Shown here one piece after another: positions 47,929 to 57,666 of a DNA stretch of 64,000 nucleotides. Below the pieces are notes generated by a model, which worked only from the letters and a program-made list of their open reading frames with translations, did not search any database and was not told the DNA's origin. A program made the position numbers and the translations under genes. Source of the stretch: Aggregatilineales bacterium (GTDB taxonomy: Bacteria; Chloroflexota; Anaerolineae; Aggregatilineales; Phototrophicaceae); NCBI GenBank assembly GCA_030834905.1, contig JAUQWZ010000042.1:1-64000 (forward strand), written 5' to 3'. Every line of letters starts with the position of its first letter. The first letter of the stretch is position 1.

Positions 47929-49707
47929 CTAAGGCACAAATGATGTTTCGCGCGGGCGAGTGAAAGCCAAACCGATCACCTTGCCGCGTTTCGGATCGAT
48001 GGACAGGCGCATATCCACCATGCCCTGATGACCCAGCAGCCGCAGACGCGCCGCTTTGGTGCCGTCGCCTTCCAGAACCTCCCCCAGACGCAGTTTGCCA
48101 TACTGAATCCGCAGAGCGTCGAACTGGACGCGGGCTGACCTGTGCCTAAGCCTGCGATCCAGCAGCGTTTTTGCCTGGCTGTCATCCCATTGATTGATGA
48201 GCGCCACCAAACCCGCCGCGATCTCCCTGAATGCTGGCGTTAACTTCCGGGCTGCCGTAATCTGCCAGTACTGAAGTCTGGGCGGCATCGTCGGAGATAG
48301 GGTGACGAACAGTTCGATGCGTCCGCTGCGGCAGTTCATACGCCAGCGCCCGCGCAGCGCATTCTCCGGCTCAATCGCGGTCACGGCGCGGCACTTTCCG
48401 AAATCGGCGCGAAGCCTGGCGAACTGCTCGCGCCGCTTCTCCAGAGGTTGATCGAGGAAGAATGACTTGGTTGCCATGTCGATGATGGTCTGGTCGTCCC
48501 AGCGTTCGTAAAGCTGCGCCAGCGTGTCCTGAACCGCCAGCAGCGCCGGTGTTGGCTGAATGATGCGCGGCTGGATCGTTTTCGCCCGGCGCAGATCGTA
48601 CAGAATCTCGGTCAGGCGCTGTCCGGGTGATGTATAGGTCAGATTGGCGAACCCGACCAGACCGACGCCGTAATCTGGCAGCAGGCGATAAAACGTGCCG
48701 TAACCGGGCAAGCCGCCGCCGTGTGCCACCGAATAACCGAGGATTGAATCCTGGGTGATGCGCAGCCCATAGCCGTAACCGTCGCTCAATACCAGCACTG
48801 GCGCGGCGGGCGCAGCCCGGGATGCGGCGACGCCGCTGTGACGTGCCATCTGCTGCATTTCACGCAGGGAGCTTCGTCGCACCGGTCCATTGTCGGCTTC
48901 GTCGCGCGGCGGAAACGCCGACAGCAAAAACGCCATGTAGCGGGCAAAGTCGGTAATGGTGGTGAACAATCCACCCATCGACGCGAAGGCACCGTCTGCC
49001 AGCGGCGGCTCGGCTGTCCACTGGTTTTCTTCGCGGCGGTACCCCATCGCCAGCCGTTCCGGCGCTACCTGGCTGACGTCAAAGGTGCTGGAGGACATGC
49101 CCAGCGGCTTCAGGATGGCTTCCTGCACGTAGCGCTGATAGGGCATCCCGGAAACGACGGTTACGATTCGTCCGAGGACAGCGTAGCCGTAATTGGAGTA
49201 TTCGTAAGCCACGCCCGGCGGGTTTGAGAACGAAATACCGCTTTTCATCCAGGTCGAGAACGTCGCGTCGGCGGCGGCAAGCTGCCGGTCAGCCCAGGGA
49301 TCGTCCTGCGGCAAGCCAGCGTTCATGGTGAGCAGTTGGCGCACCGTAATCGCCGCCGAGTCGCGGGTAGGATATTGCAGGTCAGCGAGTTCGGGCACGA
49401 TCTGCGCCACCGGCGCGTCAAGCTGAAGCCGCCCGTCGTCCCGCAGCTTCAGAACAGCCATCGCCGTAAAGCTTTTGCTCATCGAGGCAATGCGAAAGAC
49501 GCTGTCCGGCGTCACCGGAATCCGGCTGTCGATATTCTGCACACCCATGCCGCCAGCCGCGATCAATTCGCCGTTGGCGACTACGCCGTATGCCAGCCCC
49601 GGCACATGGCTTTGTTCCATGAACTGTCGAAAACGCGCCTCGATCCTGGCACGCACAGCCGGTGACAACAAACGATCCCTGTTGAGTGAAGCAGAATCAG
49701 CCGCCAC
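47929..49707 (-). CDS. Serine hydrolase, class C beta-lactamase-related
   Basis: SMSKSFTAMAVLKL (SxxK), YEYSNYGYAVLGRIV (YxN), AHGGGLPGYGTFYRLLPDYG. Confidence 0.9.
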   Translation of the reverse strand: MAADSASLNRDRLLSPAVRARIEARFRQFMEQSHVPGLAYGVVANGELIAAGGMGVQNIDSRIPVTPDSVFRIASMSKSFTAMAVLKLRDDGRLQLDAPVAQIVPELADLQYPTRDSAAITVRQLLTMNAGLPQDDPWADRQLAAADATFSTWMKSGISFSNPPGVAYEYSNYGYAVLGRIVTVVSGMPYQRYVQEAILKPLGMSSSTFDVSQVAPERLAMGYRREENQWTAEPPLADGAFASMGGLFTTITDFARYMAFLLSAFPPRDEADNGPVRRSSLREMQQMARHSGVAASRAAPAAPVLVLSDGYGYGLRITQDSILGYSVAHGGGLPGYGTFYRLLPDYGVGLVGFANLTYTSPGQRLTEILYDLRRAKTIQPRIIQPTPALLAVQDTLAQLYERWDDQTIIDMATKSFFLDQPLEKRREQFARLRADFGKCRAVTAIEPENALRGRWRMNCRSGRIELFVTLSPTMPPRLQYWQITAARKLTPAFREIAAGLVALINQWDDSQAKTLLDRRLRHRSARVQFDALRIQYGKLRLGEVLEGDGTKAARLRLLGHQGMVDMRLSIDPKRGKVIGLAFTRPRETSFVP

Positions 49708-49760
49708 TGGTTTATCCTTTGGGAGCGACGATGATGTTACAGCATACCGGATAAGGTTCG

Positions 49761-51761
49761 CTATTCCTCAGCCTTCATGCGGAAATCGAAGGCTGGCGGC
49801 AGCGGGTGTTCACGGACGACCTGCGCCATCAGCGTTTCATTGACGGGTACATGCTTTTCACGGCTCAGCCGTTCGGCATGATAGCGGAACCAGAGATCGG
49901 TCAGGATTTCATCGCCCTCGCGATAATCCACAATCTCGAAGCCTTCGTCAAAGCGCTGCCCGACCCGATCCAGATCGCCGACTGCCAGCCCGGCTTCCAC
50001 TTCCAGCAGGCGCAGACGCCCGTGTTGGCGCGCCGCTTCCGGCTGCCCGGACAGCAGCCGCAGGAAGTCGCGCGCGCGTCCCGCGTCAATCAGGGCGCGG
50101 GCGGTTTCGACCAGCAGCGGAACTGCCTCTGGACGAAGCTCGAACGCCTCCAGCAGATAAGACGCCGCTTCATTCACCTGTCCGTTCTGGCGGGCTAAGA
50201 CTGCCAGATTGCGCAGCGCCCAGGGCGTCCGCCGAATCGCCAGCGATTGTTCCCACGCCTGGCGCGCGCCGCTGGAGTCGCCGTCGTGCAGGCGCATGGT
50301 TCCCAGGTGCAGCCACGCTTCCCATCCGGCGGCATTCTGGCGCTGGACAGCCGTTTCCAGCAGAGCCTGCCATTCAGCCTGAACCAGTATGCCAGCGCCG
50401 GGAACATCGGAATCTGAATCGGGGAAGCGTCCGGTCTTGAGGAGCGCGAGCCAGGGCTGCTGCGCGGCGCTCAAAGCTCCCGAAAAATCGAGTCCAACGC
50501 CAGCGAACGGCGGCAGCCCCGCCGCCCGACGGCGCTGCGTTTCCAACTCGCCCCAACCTGACCCAGCGTGCAGAACCTCAGTTGGCGGCTGGTCTTTCCA
50601 TGCTTCACTGCGTTGGTACTCGGCTTCAAATGCCGGTCGCGGCGCGAGCTTTTCCAGCCCAGACTCTATTTCAGCGCGTGCCGCCTGCCAGTTTTCGCCA
50701 TGAACCTCCTGCGGATCGGCTTCCATCAAGCCGTAGCCTTCCAGCCACGACCATTCAGCCAGCGGCGGCATGGTGGCGTATTCAAGCTGTGTGGGGGCAA
50801 GCCCGGCTTGAATCTCCAGGTAATCATGGCTGGAGCCGTTCAGCCATTCCTGCCAGCGCCTGCCGCCTTGCCCGGTGCCCCAGAGAAACAGCTTTCGCCC
50901 GTGAAGCCGGTCAGTCGAGACGTGGATCAAGCCTTTGCCGCTGGCGTCCAGCGCGGTGATCCAGGGGCGCTGCTGGTCGGGAATCAGGAAGAAGTAATCT
51001 GCCGCGCGCCGGAAGCGGGTTGTGTAGGTGATGTCCTGACCATCGACCAGTGGAACGGGAACGGTCTGTAAATCGTCCACCGACAGCGCGTAGCGATAAG
51101 ATTCGTCGGCGGGCGCGAGCACGCGAACATCCTCGCGTTCTGGCACCGCGATATTTGACCACCAATACATCGGCAGCAGCTGGTCGAACGGGTTGACGAT
51201 GCGAACGCGAACGTACAGGATTTCCGAGCCGTCCGGCAGATAAGCGTCAATCTGATACGCCGCCTGACGAATTCGTTCCCATTCATACAACCGCAGGACG
51301 GGCATTCCATCCGGGGTATCCACACGGGCGGCAAACAGCGGCGCGCAGGTGAACGGCGTATGGGCGATGACACCCATATTCCACTCGACGCCGCCGCTGA
51401 ACCAGGCATTGCGCATCGCCAGATTCGCGGGCTGTAACAAGGGGTTGACGTACAGCAGTTCGCGGTTGGTCGGCTTGTGCAAAAGCGACCACAACCGCCC
51501 GCCGTAGTCCAGCAGAAAAGCCGCCCGCAGTACGTCGTTCTCCAGCACCGCCATTTTTACGTCAGTCATGCGCCGTTCGCGCGTGTAACCATCCTGAACG
51601 GTGTACGGCAGATAGTCCCGGAGATAGCCCGCCTCAGGATCGCTTTCCGGCTTACCTGAAAGCACTGGCTGATGGATTGGCTGCTGAAAAGAAGGCAGAG
51701 GATTTTCGGAACCCAACGGCGCGACCGACATGCGCCAGGTCTCAAGGCGTAAGGTGCTCAC
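49761..51761 (-). CDS. DUF5107-like protein with C-terminal TPR-like repeats
   Basis: YGGRLWSLLHKPTNRELLYVNPLLQPANLAMRNAWFSGGVEWNMGVIAHTPFTCAPLFAARV; TPR-like ...AWEQSLAIRRTPWALRNLAVLARQNGQVNEAASYLLEAFEL. Confidence 0.75.
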   Translation of the reverse strand: MSTLRLETWRMSVAPLGSENPLPSFQQPIHQPVLSGKPESDPEAGYLRDYLPYTVQDGYTRERRMTDVKMAVLENDVLRAAFLLDYGGRLWSLLHKPTNRELLYVNPLLQPANLAMRNAWFSGGVEWNMGVIAHTPFTCAPLFAARVDTPDGMPVLRLYEWERIRQAAYQIDAYLPDGSEILYVRVRIVNPFDQLLPMYWWSNIAVPEREDVRVLAPADESYRYALSVDDLQTVPVPLVDGQDITYTTRFRRAADYFFLIPDQQRPWITALDASGKGLIHVSTDRLHGRKLFLWGTGQGGRRWQEWLNGSSHDYLEIQAGLAPTQLEYATMPPLAEWSWLEGYGLMEADPQEVHGENWQAARAEIESGLEKLAPRPAFEAEYQRSEAWKDQPPTEVLHAGSGWGELETQRRRAAGLPPFAGVGLDFSGALSAAQQPWLALLKTGRFPDSDSDVPGAGILVQAEWQALLETAVQRQNAAGWEAWLHLGTMRLHDGDSSGARQAWEQSLAIRRTPWALRNLAVLARQNGQVNEAASYLLEAFELRPEAVPLLVETARALIDAGRARDFLRLLSGQPEAARQHGRLRLLEVEAGLAVGDLDRVGQRFDEGFEIVDYREGDEILTDLWFRYHAERLSREKHVPVNETLMAQVVREHPLPPAFDFRMKAEE

Positions 51762-51840
51762 TTGTTTTGTCCTGTTTACAACAAAGCCCGCCTGCCGGTG
51801 TCAGGGCAGGGCGGGCGTATCATCCAAAGTTGGCTTCCGT

Positions 51841-52734
51841 CTATTTCACAGAGCCAAGCGTCATTCCCGAAATCATCCGTTCAGACAGAATGACGAACAA
51901 AATGATCGTCGGCACGACGACGATGACGACACCGGCGAATAAGCCCGCCCAGTCACCCGAATAGGTCATCGAATTTTTGAGCGTGTACAGGCTGAGCGAC
52001 AGCGGGCGCAGCCCCGGATCCTGAATGAAGATCAGCGCAAGCTGGAACTCGTTCCATAAGCCGATGAAATTGAAGATCGAGGCGGTCAGCAAGCCGGGCG
52101 ACGCCAGCGGCAGCATGACTTTGCGGAATACCTGAAAATCAGTCGCGCCGTCGATCACGGCGGCATCTTCAAGCTCTGAAGGCAGGCTGCTGAAAAAGCC
52201 CGTCAGAATGTAGACGGTGAATGGCACCGACAGACTGACATAGACGAGAATCAAACCGGGTATCGTGTTGATCAGCTTAATGCCAGCCAGCAGCGCGAAC
52301 AGCGGGATGAACAGCAGCGGATAAGGAATGCCGATGCCGGCGATAAACACCATCGTCAGCAGACCGCGTCCTTTGAAGCGCGCGCGGCTGAGAATGTACG
52401 ATGCTGGCGCGGACACCGCGATGATGACGATGACGGAAAGCCCGACGATCACCAGGCTGTTGAGGAAAGACTGCCCAACCTGCGAGTTCAGCCAGACACG
52501 CTCGTAATTCACAAACTGCGGATCAGCCGGAAAGCTGAACGGCTCGCGAAAAACCTCACGGTTCGTCTTTAGCGACGCCAGCACAACCCACGACAGCGCC
52601 AGAATAGTGAACAGCGACCATGCGCCCAGAAAGAGGTAGGAAGGCACATGTTTGAGCTGCAAGCGCGATTTTCTACGTTCCTTTGATTGCGCAGCCGCCT
52701 GCTCAAGTTTTAGTGACCGTTCAGCCATTACCAT
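51841..52734 (-). CDS. Carbohydrate ABC transporter permease (MalG-like)
   Basis: EDAAVIDGATDFQVFRKVMLPLASPGLLTASIFNFIGLWNEFQLALIF. Confidence 0.92.
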   Translation of the reverse strand: MVMAERSLKLEQAAAQSKERRKSRLQLKHVPSYLFLGAWSLFTILALSWVVLASLKTNREVFREPFSFPADPQFVNYERVWLNSQVGQSFLNSLVIVGLSVIVIIAVSAPASYILSRARFKGRGLLTMVFIAGIGIPYPLLFIPLFALLAGIKLINTIPGLILVYVSLSVPFTVYILTGFFSSLPSELEDAAVIDGATDFQVFRKVMLPLASPGLLTASIFNFIGLWNEFQLALIFIQDPGLRPLSLSLYTLKNSMTYSGDWAGLFAGVVIVVVPTIILFVILSERMISGMTLGSVK

Positions 52735-52740
52735 CCCTCT

Positions 52741-53628
52741 CTAGTATTGGTACACTTCTCGGCGTGTCACACGGCGCAGGACGAGTACGATCAGGATCAC
52801 GACCAGCAGCAGCATTACGCCGACCGCCGTCGCATACCCCAGGCGGTAGATCGGCTGACGCTGACCGAAGCCGAGAATGTACAGGTACACAGCAACCGTG
52901 TAGGAATTCGGGTTCGGCTCAAGTCCGGTAAACGCAAATGGAAACTCAAAAATCTTAACCGCGTGAATGCTCCACAACACCATTCCAATGGCGATTACGT
53001 CTGAGAGCAGCGGTACGGTGATGTGGCGAAACTGCTGGAAGTCGGTCGCGCCGTCGAGCTTGGCGGATTCGTAGAAGTCGGGCGGAATTTTATCGACGCC
53101 CGCCAGCAGAAGGACAACGTAGAAGCCGACTTCAATCCAGATGATGGCGATCATCATGGCGGCGGCGATGGTGTCCGGACCCATCCACGGGAAACGCGCC
53201 AGCTCGGTTAAGCCAAGCGCGTCAAACACGGCGGCAAACAATCCCGTTCGCGGGGTGTACATATAGCCCCACAGCGTCGTCAGGGCGATGACAGCGATGA
53301 TGTTCGGCAGAAAGATGACACCGCGAAAGAACTTCTTGCCACGAATTCCCGACGACAGCATCATCGTCATAACAAAGGCGATGCCAAAAATGACGATTCC
53401 GCCGATTATGAGAATGGCGATGGTGTTCCCCATGCTCGTCCAGAACAGACGATCAGACATCAGTTCCTGGAAATTGCGCATACCAATGAAGCGCGGCGCT
53501 TCGCCAAAGCCACTCCAGTCATAGAGACTGTAAACGAGCGCCTGAATGGTGGGCACCAGGAAGAAGGTGAGGTAGAGCGCAGACGCCGGGAGCAGTAATA
53601 AAATAATGAAACGATTTGAAACTTTCAT
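52741..53628 (-). CDS. Carbohydrate ABC transporter permease (MalF-like)
   Basis: YESAKLDGATDFQQFRHITVPLLSDVIAIGMVLWSIHAVKIFEFPFAFT. Confidence 0.92.
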   Translation of the reverse strand: MKVSNRFIILLLLPASALYLTFFLVPTIQALVYSLYDWSGFGEAPRFIGMRNFQELMSDRLFWTSMGNTIAILIIGGIVIFGIAFVMTMMLSSGIRGKKFFRGVIFLPNIIAVIALTTLWGYMYTPRTGLFAAVFDALGLTELARFPWMGPDTIAAAMMIAIIWIEVGFYVVLLLAGVDKIPPDFYESAKLDGATDFQQFRHITVPLLSDVIAIGMVLWSIHAVKIFEFPFAFTGLEPNPNSYTVAVYLYILGFGQRQPIYRLGYATAVGVMLLLVVILIVLVLRRVTRREVYQY

Positions 53629-53667
53629 AGGATTCAGCCGCTTCGTCTAAGGACAGATTGTTGGGCA

Positions 53668-53692
53668 GAGGGTGAGGACAAGCCCCACCCTC
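53668..53692 (-). promoter_or_regulatory. Intercistronic stem-loop between SBP and permease genes
   Basis: GAGGGTG(A)GG / CC(C)CACCCTC. Confidence 0.65.
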
Positions 53693-53716
53693 ATGCGAAT
53701 CGGGCTGAGAAATACT

Positions 53717-55018
53717 TTATTCCTGCGGATGCTCCGCCCAGTATTCCGCCGTCTGAGTTGCCATCATTTCGACGTACTCGTCTGGCGTCACGCTACCTTG
53801 CCACAGGCTGACGTAATTCGGGTAGAGGACCGTATTCAGGTACTCGCTGTACAGCGATGCGACGTGATCCACGTCGCCATAGGTCGAAGTCGCTGCCGAC
53901 GCCGCTGCTGAGGCGTCCGCGATAATGGGATTCCACTCGATGTAAAGGTTGGTCACACCAACCAGCGACTCGTCGGTAAACTTCTGCTGAATTTCGTCGG
54001 ACATGATGTAGCGCAGGAAGTCGAACGCCTCGTCGGGATGGGCAGTGTCCTTGTTGATCATGAACGACAGCAGCAGGGCGTTTACGTCGGTGACAGATCC
54101 TTCGCCACCTTCAATCGCCGGGAAGCTGAAACCGCCCCACTGGAAATCGGGATCGGTTGCGTTTTGCAGCTCAACCGGCAGCCACGAACCAACCAGTTCC
54201 ATGGCGGCAGTTCCGAACGCCAGCGTGTTCTGACCCTGGGGCCAAACGTAGCCGACGGTTTCTGGCGGGACGCAGCCATTATCCCACAGTTGGCGCGTCT
54301 TCTGGGCAGCATCCAGCACTGCCGGGTCGCGCCACATTTCGCCGGTTGGGTCTGCCGCTGCCTGGCGCAGCCAGCCGGGTCCCTTGATGCGTGCCAGTAG
54401 TTCGGTCAGGTAGAATGCTGCGTAACCGGGTTCGTTGCCTTCCGCCGCGATTGGCGCATAACCTTCGGCATTCAGCGCGTCACATGCCGCCAGCAGGTCA
54501 TCCCACGTCTGCGGCACTTCGATACCAACCTCTTCAAAAACGCGCTTGTCATACCAGAACTGAACGGTGTTATAGATGTAGGGAATCTGGTAAATGTTGC
54601 CATCGACCGCGAACATATTGAGCGTGTTCGGCAGGAAGACATCAGCCAGCGGTTCCTCGTGGTCAAGCGCTGGCTCCTGTAGATAGTCGTTCAGCGGCAG
54701 CGCGAAGCCCTCTTTCATCAAGCCGCCCGCGATCTGGTCGGCGTCCTGATCCATCAGGTCAATAACCTGGGCGCCGCCGCTGAGCGCGGTACGAACCAAT
54801 GTCTGATTCTGGCGACCATTCCAGACGGCTTCGATATTGATGTGGGGATTAGCTGCTTCAAAGTTGGCAATCGCATCCTGAATAACTCGTGCCTGACCTT
54901 CGGTTTCATTCCACATCGACCAGTACACGAGCGTCACCGGATCCTGCGCGTTGACAATGCTGAAGGATAGCAGCAGGACCAAACTGAGTATCAAACCGAT
55001 CATGACGGACTTTTTCAT
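53717..55018 (-). CDS. Extracellular solute-binding protein family 1
   Basis: Signal peptide MKKSVMIGLILSLVLLLSFSIVNAQ, then VTLVYWSMWNETEGQARVIQDAIANFEAANPHINIEAVW. Confidence 0.93.
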   Translation of the reverse strand: MKKSVMIGLILSLVLLLSFSIVNAQDPVTLVYWSMWNETEGQARVIQDAIANFEAANPHINIEAVWNGRQNQTLVRTALSGGAQVIDLMDQDADQIAGGLMKEGFALPLNDYLQEPALDHEEPLADVFLPNTLNMFAVDGNIYQIPYIYNTVQFWYDKRVFEEVGIEVPQTWDDLLAACDALNAEGYAPIAAEGNEPGYAAFYLTELLARIKGPGWLRQAAADPTGEMWRDPAVLDAAQKTRQLWDNGCVPPETVGYVWPQGQNTLAFGTAAMELVGSWLPVELQNATDPDFQWGGFSFPAIEGGEGSVTDVNALLLSFMINKDTAHPDEAFDFLRYIMSDEIQQKFTDESLVGVTNLYIEWNPIIADASAAASAATSTYGDVDHVASLYSEYLNTVLYPNYVSLWQGSVTPDEYVEMMATQTAEYWAEHPQE

Positions 55019-55119
55019 CTGAGTAACTCCTCAAGAACATAATATTGAAACACACGACTTCGCTGCTGATTATGCCATCGACCTCCTTTACGTGGGTGCG
55101 ACATGTTGTGACCTGCGGG

Positions 55120-56193
55120 TTACGTCATCGACTTATCGAGTGAGATGACGAACTCAAGGTTAGCAGGCTGATCGGGATTTTGACCGTTTGAAAGCGCGCG
55201 ATAATATGCCATCAACTGCAATATTGGCAGGTAGGCAACAGGACGCGCCCAGGATGGCAGGTTGGACGACAGCGACACAAAATGCGGCGTGCTCGCCAGT
55301 CCTAAGCCGTAATCCTGTTCGGCAATGGCGAGCGTCTGCGCGCCGCGCGCTCGCATGTCACGCAGCACCGCTGCCTCCTGCGCGGGCGCTTCGTCGGACA
55401 GAAGTGCGACCACCAGCGCGCGCTCATCGACCATCGACATTGGACCGTGACGGAACTCCAGTACGTGGAAGGCTTCGCTGTACGAGAGCGACATTTCCTT
55501 CATCTTCAGCATTGCCTCGCAGGCGATTCCATAAAGGGAACCTGAACCGAGGAAAAAGAAACGCTCAATCCGGCGATCAGTACCAAGCTGGCGCGCCAGA
55601 TCATGATAGCCATCCAGCAGGGCTGCCGCCGTCGAACCAAGCCGCGATACAGCCGACAGATCATCACGTCCAGCCAGAACCGCCGCCAGCGCCTCAATCA
55701 CGATCAACATGCTGGCGAATGAACGGGTCTGCGCCAGACTCTGTTCCTGCGCTTCGGGAATGACAAAGGTCAGGTCGGCTTGTGTTGAAAGGCTGCTGTC
55801 GCCGTAGCAGGTGACATTCACCGTCGGGCTGCCGGTGCGCTGGCGAAACACACGAACTGCTTCCAGCGTCTCGGTGGTTTCACCGGAGCGCGAGACGGTA
55901 ATCAGGAGAGGATTGGTGTTCGGAAGGAAGACCACTTCAGGATACAGCGCGATCTCCGAACCCGGATACGCCCGCGCGTTTACTCCCAGAAGCTGCTGAA
56001 ACAGCGCTGCGCCAACCTGCGCCAGGTAATAAGTCGAGCCGCAGCCTGTAAAGATGACCCGATCAAATTGGTGTTCGGAGTAGAGCTTTTTGAAAGCGTC
56101 CACCTGCCTATGAAAAGCATCGACCGCTTTCCCCCACACTACTGGCTGACTGGTGATTTCCGCCAGGCTGTACGCGCCTCGTTCGACAGTCAT
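55120..56193 (-). CDS. SIS-domain sugar isomerase-like protein (GlmS isomerase-half / AgaS-like)
   Basis: FTGCGSTYYLAQVGAALFQQL, LITVSRSGETTETLEAVR, FHVLEFRHGPMSMVDERALVVALLSD. Confidence 0.88.
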   Translation of the reverse strand: MTVERGAYSLAEITSQPVVWGKAVDAFHRQVDAFKKLYSEHQFDRVIFTGCGSTYYLAQVGAALFQQLLGVNARAYPGSEIALYPEVVFLPNTNPLLITVSRSGETTETLEAVRVFRQRTGSPTVNVTCYGDSSLSTQADLTFVIPEAQEQSLAQTRSFASMLIVIEALAAVLAGRDDLSAVSRLGSTAAALLDGYHDLARQLGTDRRIERFFFLGSGSLYGIACEAMLKMKEMSLSYSEAFHVLEFRHGPMSMVDERALVVALLSDEAPAQEAAVLRDMRARGAQTLAIAEQDYGLGLASTPHFVSLSSNLPSWARPVAYLPILQLMAYYRALSNGQNPDQPANLEFVISLDKSMT

Positions 56194-56338
56194 ACGATAC
56201 CTTTCCGGTTGCTGCCTCCCGAACCTATATCGCAGCAGGTGCATTGTTGAAAGCAGGGACGCGCGGATCGTTTCGGCGCGCGGCTGCGAGTGATTTCAGG
56301 TCACATTGTCTAAATAATAGTGAAATTTCCGATGGTCG

Positions 56339-56411
56339 TCAATCACAAACACTGGCAAAACTGCACAAATGCGCAGAATCGCGCGTGCATTAGCCGTCAA
56401 ATTGTGATTGA
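56339..56411. promoter_or_regulatory. 10-bp inverted repeat pair in a divergent intergenic region
   Basis: TCAATCACAA (56339-56348) and TTGTGATTGA (56402-56411), exact inverted copies 63 bp apart centre to centre. Confidence 0.5.
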
Positions 56412-56545
56412 ATATGATTAACTTTGACGTATACAGGCAGGTATGATTCGCTGCCGGGCGGCAGAAATTGGCGCATCTTTCGATAAAAATGAGCGAACCA
56501 ACGGGAACCTGATCACCCACTCCAATTTAGAAAGGAATAATCAGA

Positions 56546-57625
56546 ATGGCAGTTATTCATCGCGATACGGAAGCTCCCCCCTTACTTCTGACCGACTTCA
56601 AGCCAAAATCGAAGCTGGTCACCCGCGAGACGGTGGTTGAGCGCCCGCGCTTTCCGGTCATCGACGCGCACAACCATCTCTCGCTGGAAGGCTTTGGCGG
56701 CTGGGACAAACGCCCGGTATCCGAACTGCTGGATATCTTTGACCGAGCCGACGTGCGCGTATACGTTGATCTCGACGGCGGCTGGGGCGAAGACATCCTG
56801 GAATCGCACCTCGACCATTTCAAGTCTGCCGCGCCGGAACGGTTCCGTGTGTTTGGCGGCGTCGATTGGACGAAGTGGGAAGAACAGGGAGATCGCTTTC
56901 CCGAATGGGCAGCTAACCGCCTGCGCAAACAGGCAGAACGCGGCGCGGAAGGTCTGAAAATCTGGAAGATGCTAGGGCTGACGGTTCACGACCACAAGGG
57001 GCATCTGGTAGCAGTTGACGATGCGCGGCTCGATCCCATCTGGGCGGTAGCGGGCGAACTGAAGCTGCCGGTCACGATCCATATTGCCGATCCGGTCGCC
57101 TTCTTTGACCCGGTTGATGGCAATAACGAGCGATGGGAAGAACTGCACGATCACGTTGACTGGCAGTTCCCAAGCCCGCCGTTCCCCAGCTTCAGAACGG
57201 TGGTAGACGGGCTTGCCAATGTGGTCGCGCGCCATCCTGAGACAACTTTCGTCGGCGCGCATCTCGGCTGTTACGCCGAAAATCTGCAATGGGTCGGTGA
57301 TGTCCTTGACCGCTGCCCGAATTTCTACGTCGATATCAGCGAGCGCATTGGCGAGCTAGGACGCCAGCCCTATACTGCCCGCCGCTTCTTCCTCAAGTAT
57401 GCTGACCGCATCCTGTTCGGGACTGATCGCGCGCCGGAAGAATACATCTACCCGACCTACTACCGCTTCCTTGAGACTGACGACGAGTATTTCGACTATG
57501 GCATCGAGGAGATCCCGCGTCAGGGGCGCTGGCGCATCTGCGGGCTTTACTTGCCCGACGACGTGCTGGAGAAGGTTTATTACCGCAATGCCGCCCGCGT
57601 GATGTTAGGTCAAACGGACGGCTAA
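56546..57625 (+). CDS. Amidohydrolase family 2-like metal-dependent hydrolase
   Basis: PVIDAHNHLSLEG, LPVTIHIADP, TFVGAHLGC, RILFGTDRAPE. Confidence 0.85.
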   Translation: MAVIHRDTEAPPLLLTDFKPKSKLVTRETVVERPRFPVIDAHNHLSLEGFGGWDKRPVSELLDIFDRADVRVYVDLDGGWGEDILESHLDHFKSAAPERFRVFGGVDWTKWEEQGDRFPEWAANRLRKQAERGAEGLKIWKMLGLTVHDHKGHLVAVDDARLDPIWAVAGELKLPVTIHIADPVAFFDPVDGNNERWEELHDHVDWQFPSPPFPSFRTVVDGLANVVARHPETTFVGAHLGCYAENLQWVGDVLDRCPNFYVDISERIGELGRQPYTARRFFLKYADRILFGTDRAPEEYIYPTYYRFLETDDEYFDYGIEEIPRQGRWRICGLYLPDDVLEKVYYRNAARVMLGQTDG

Positions 57626-57666
57626 ACGCCGTGATAGATCAAGACCCGCGCGTTCGACCAACGGTT

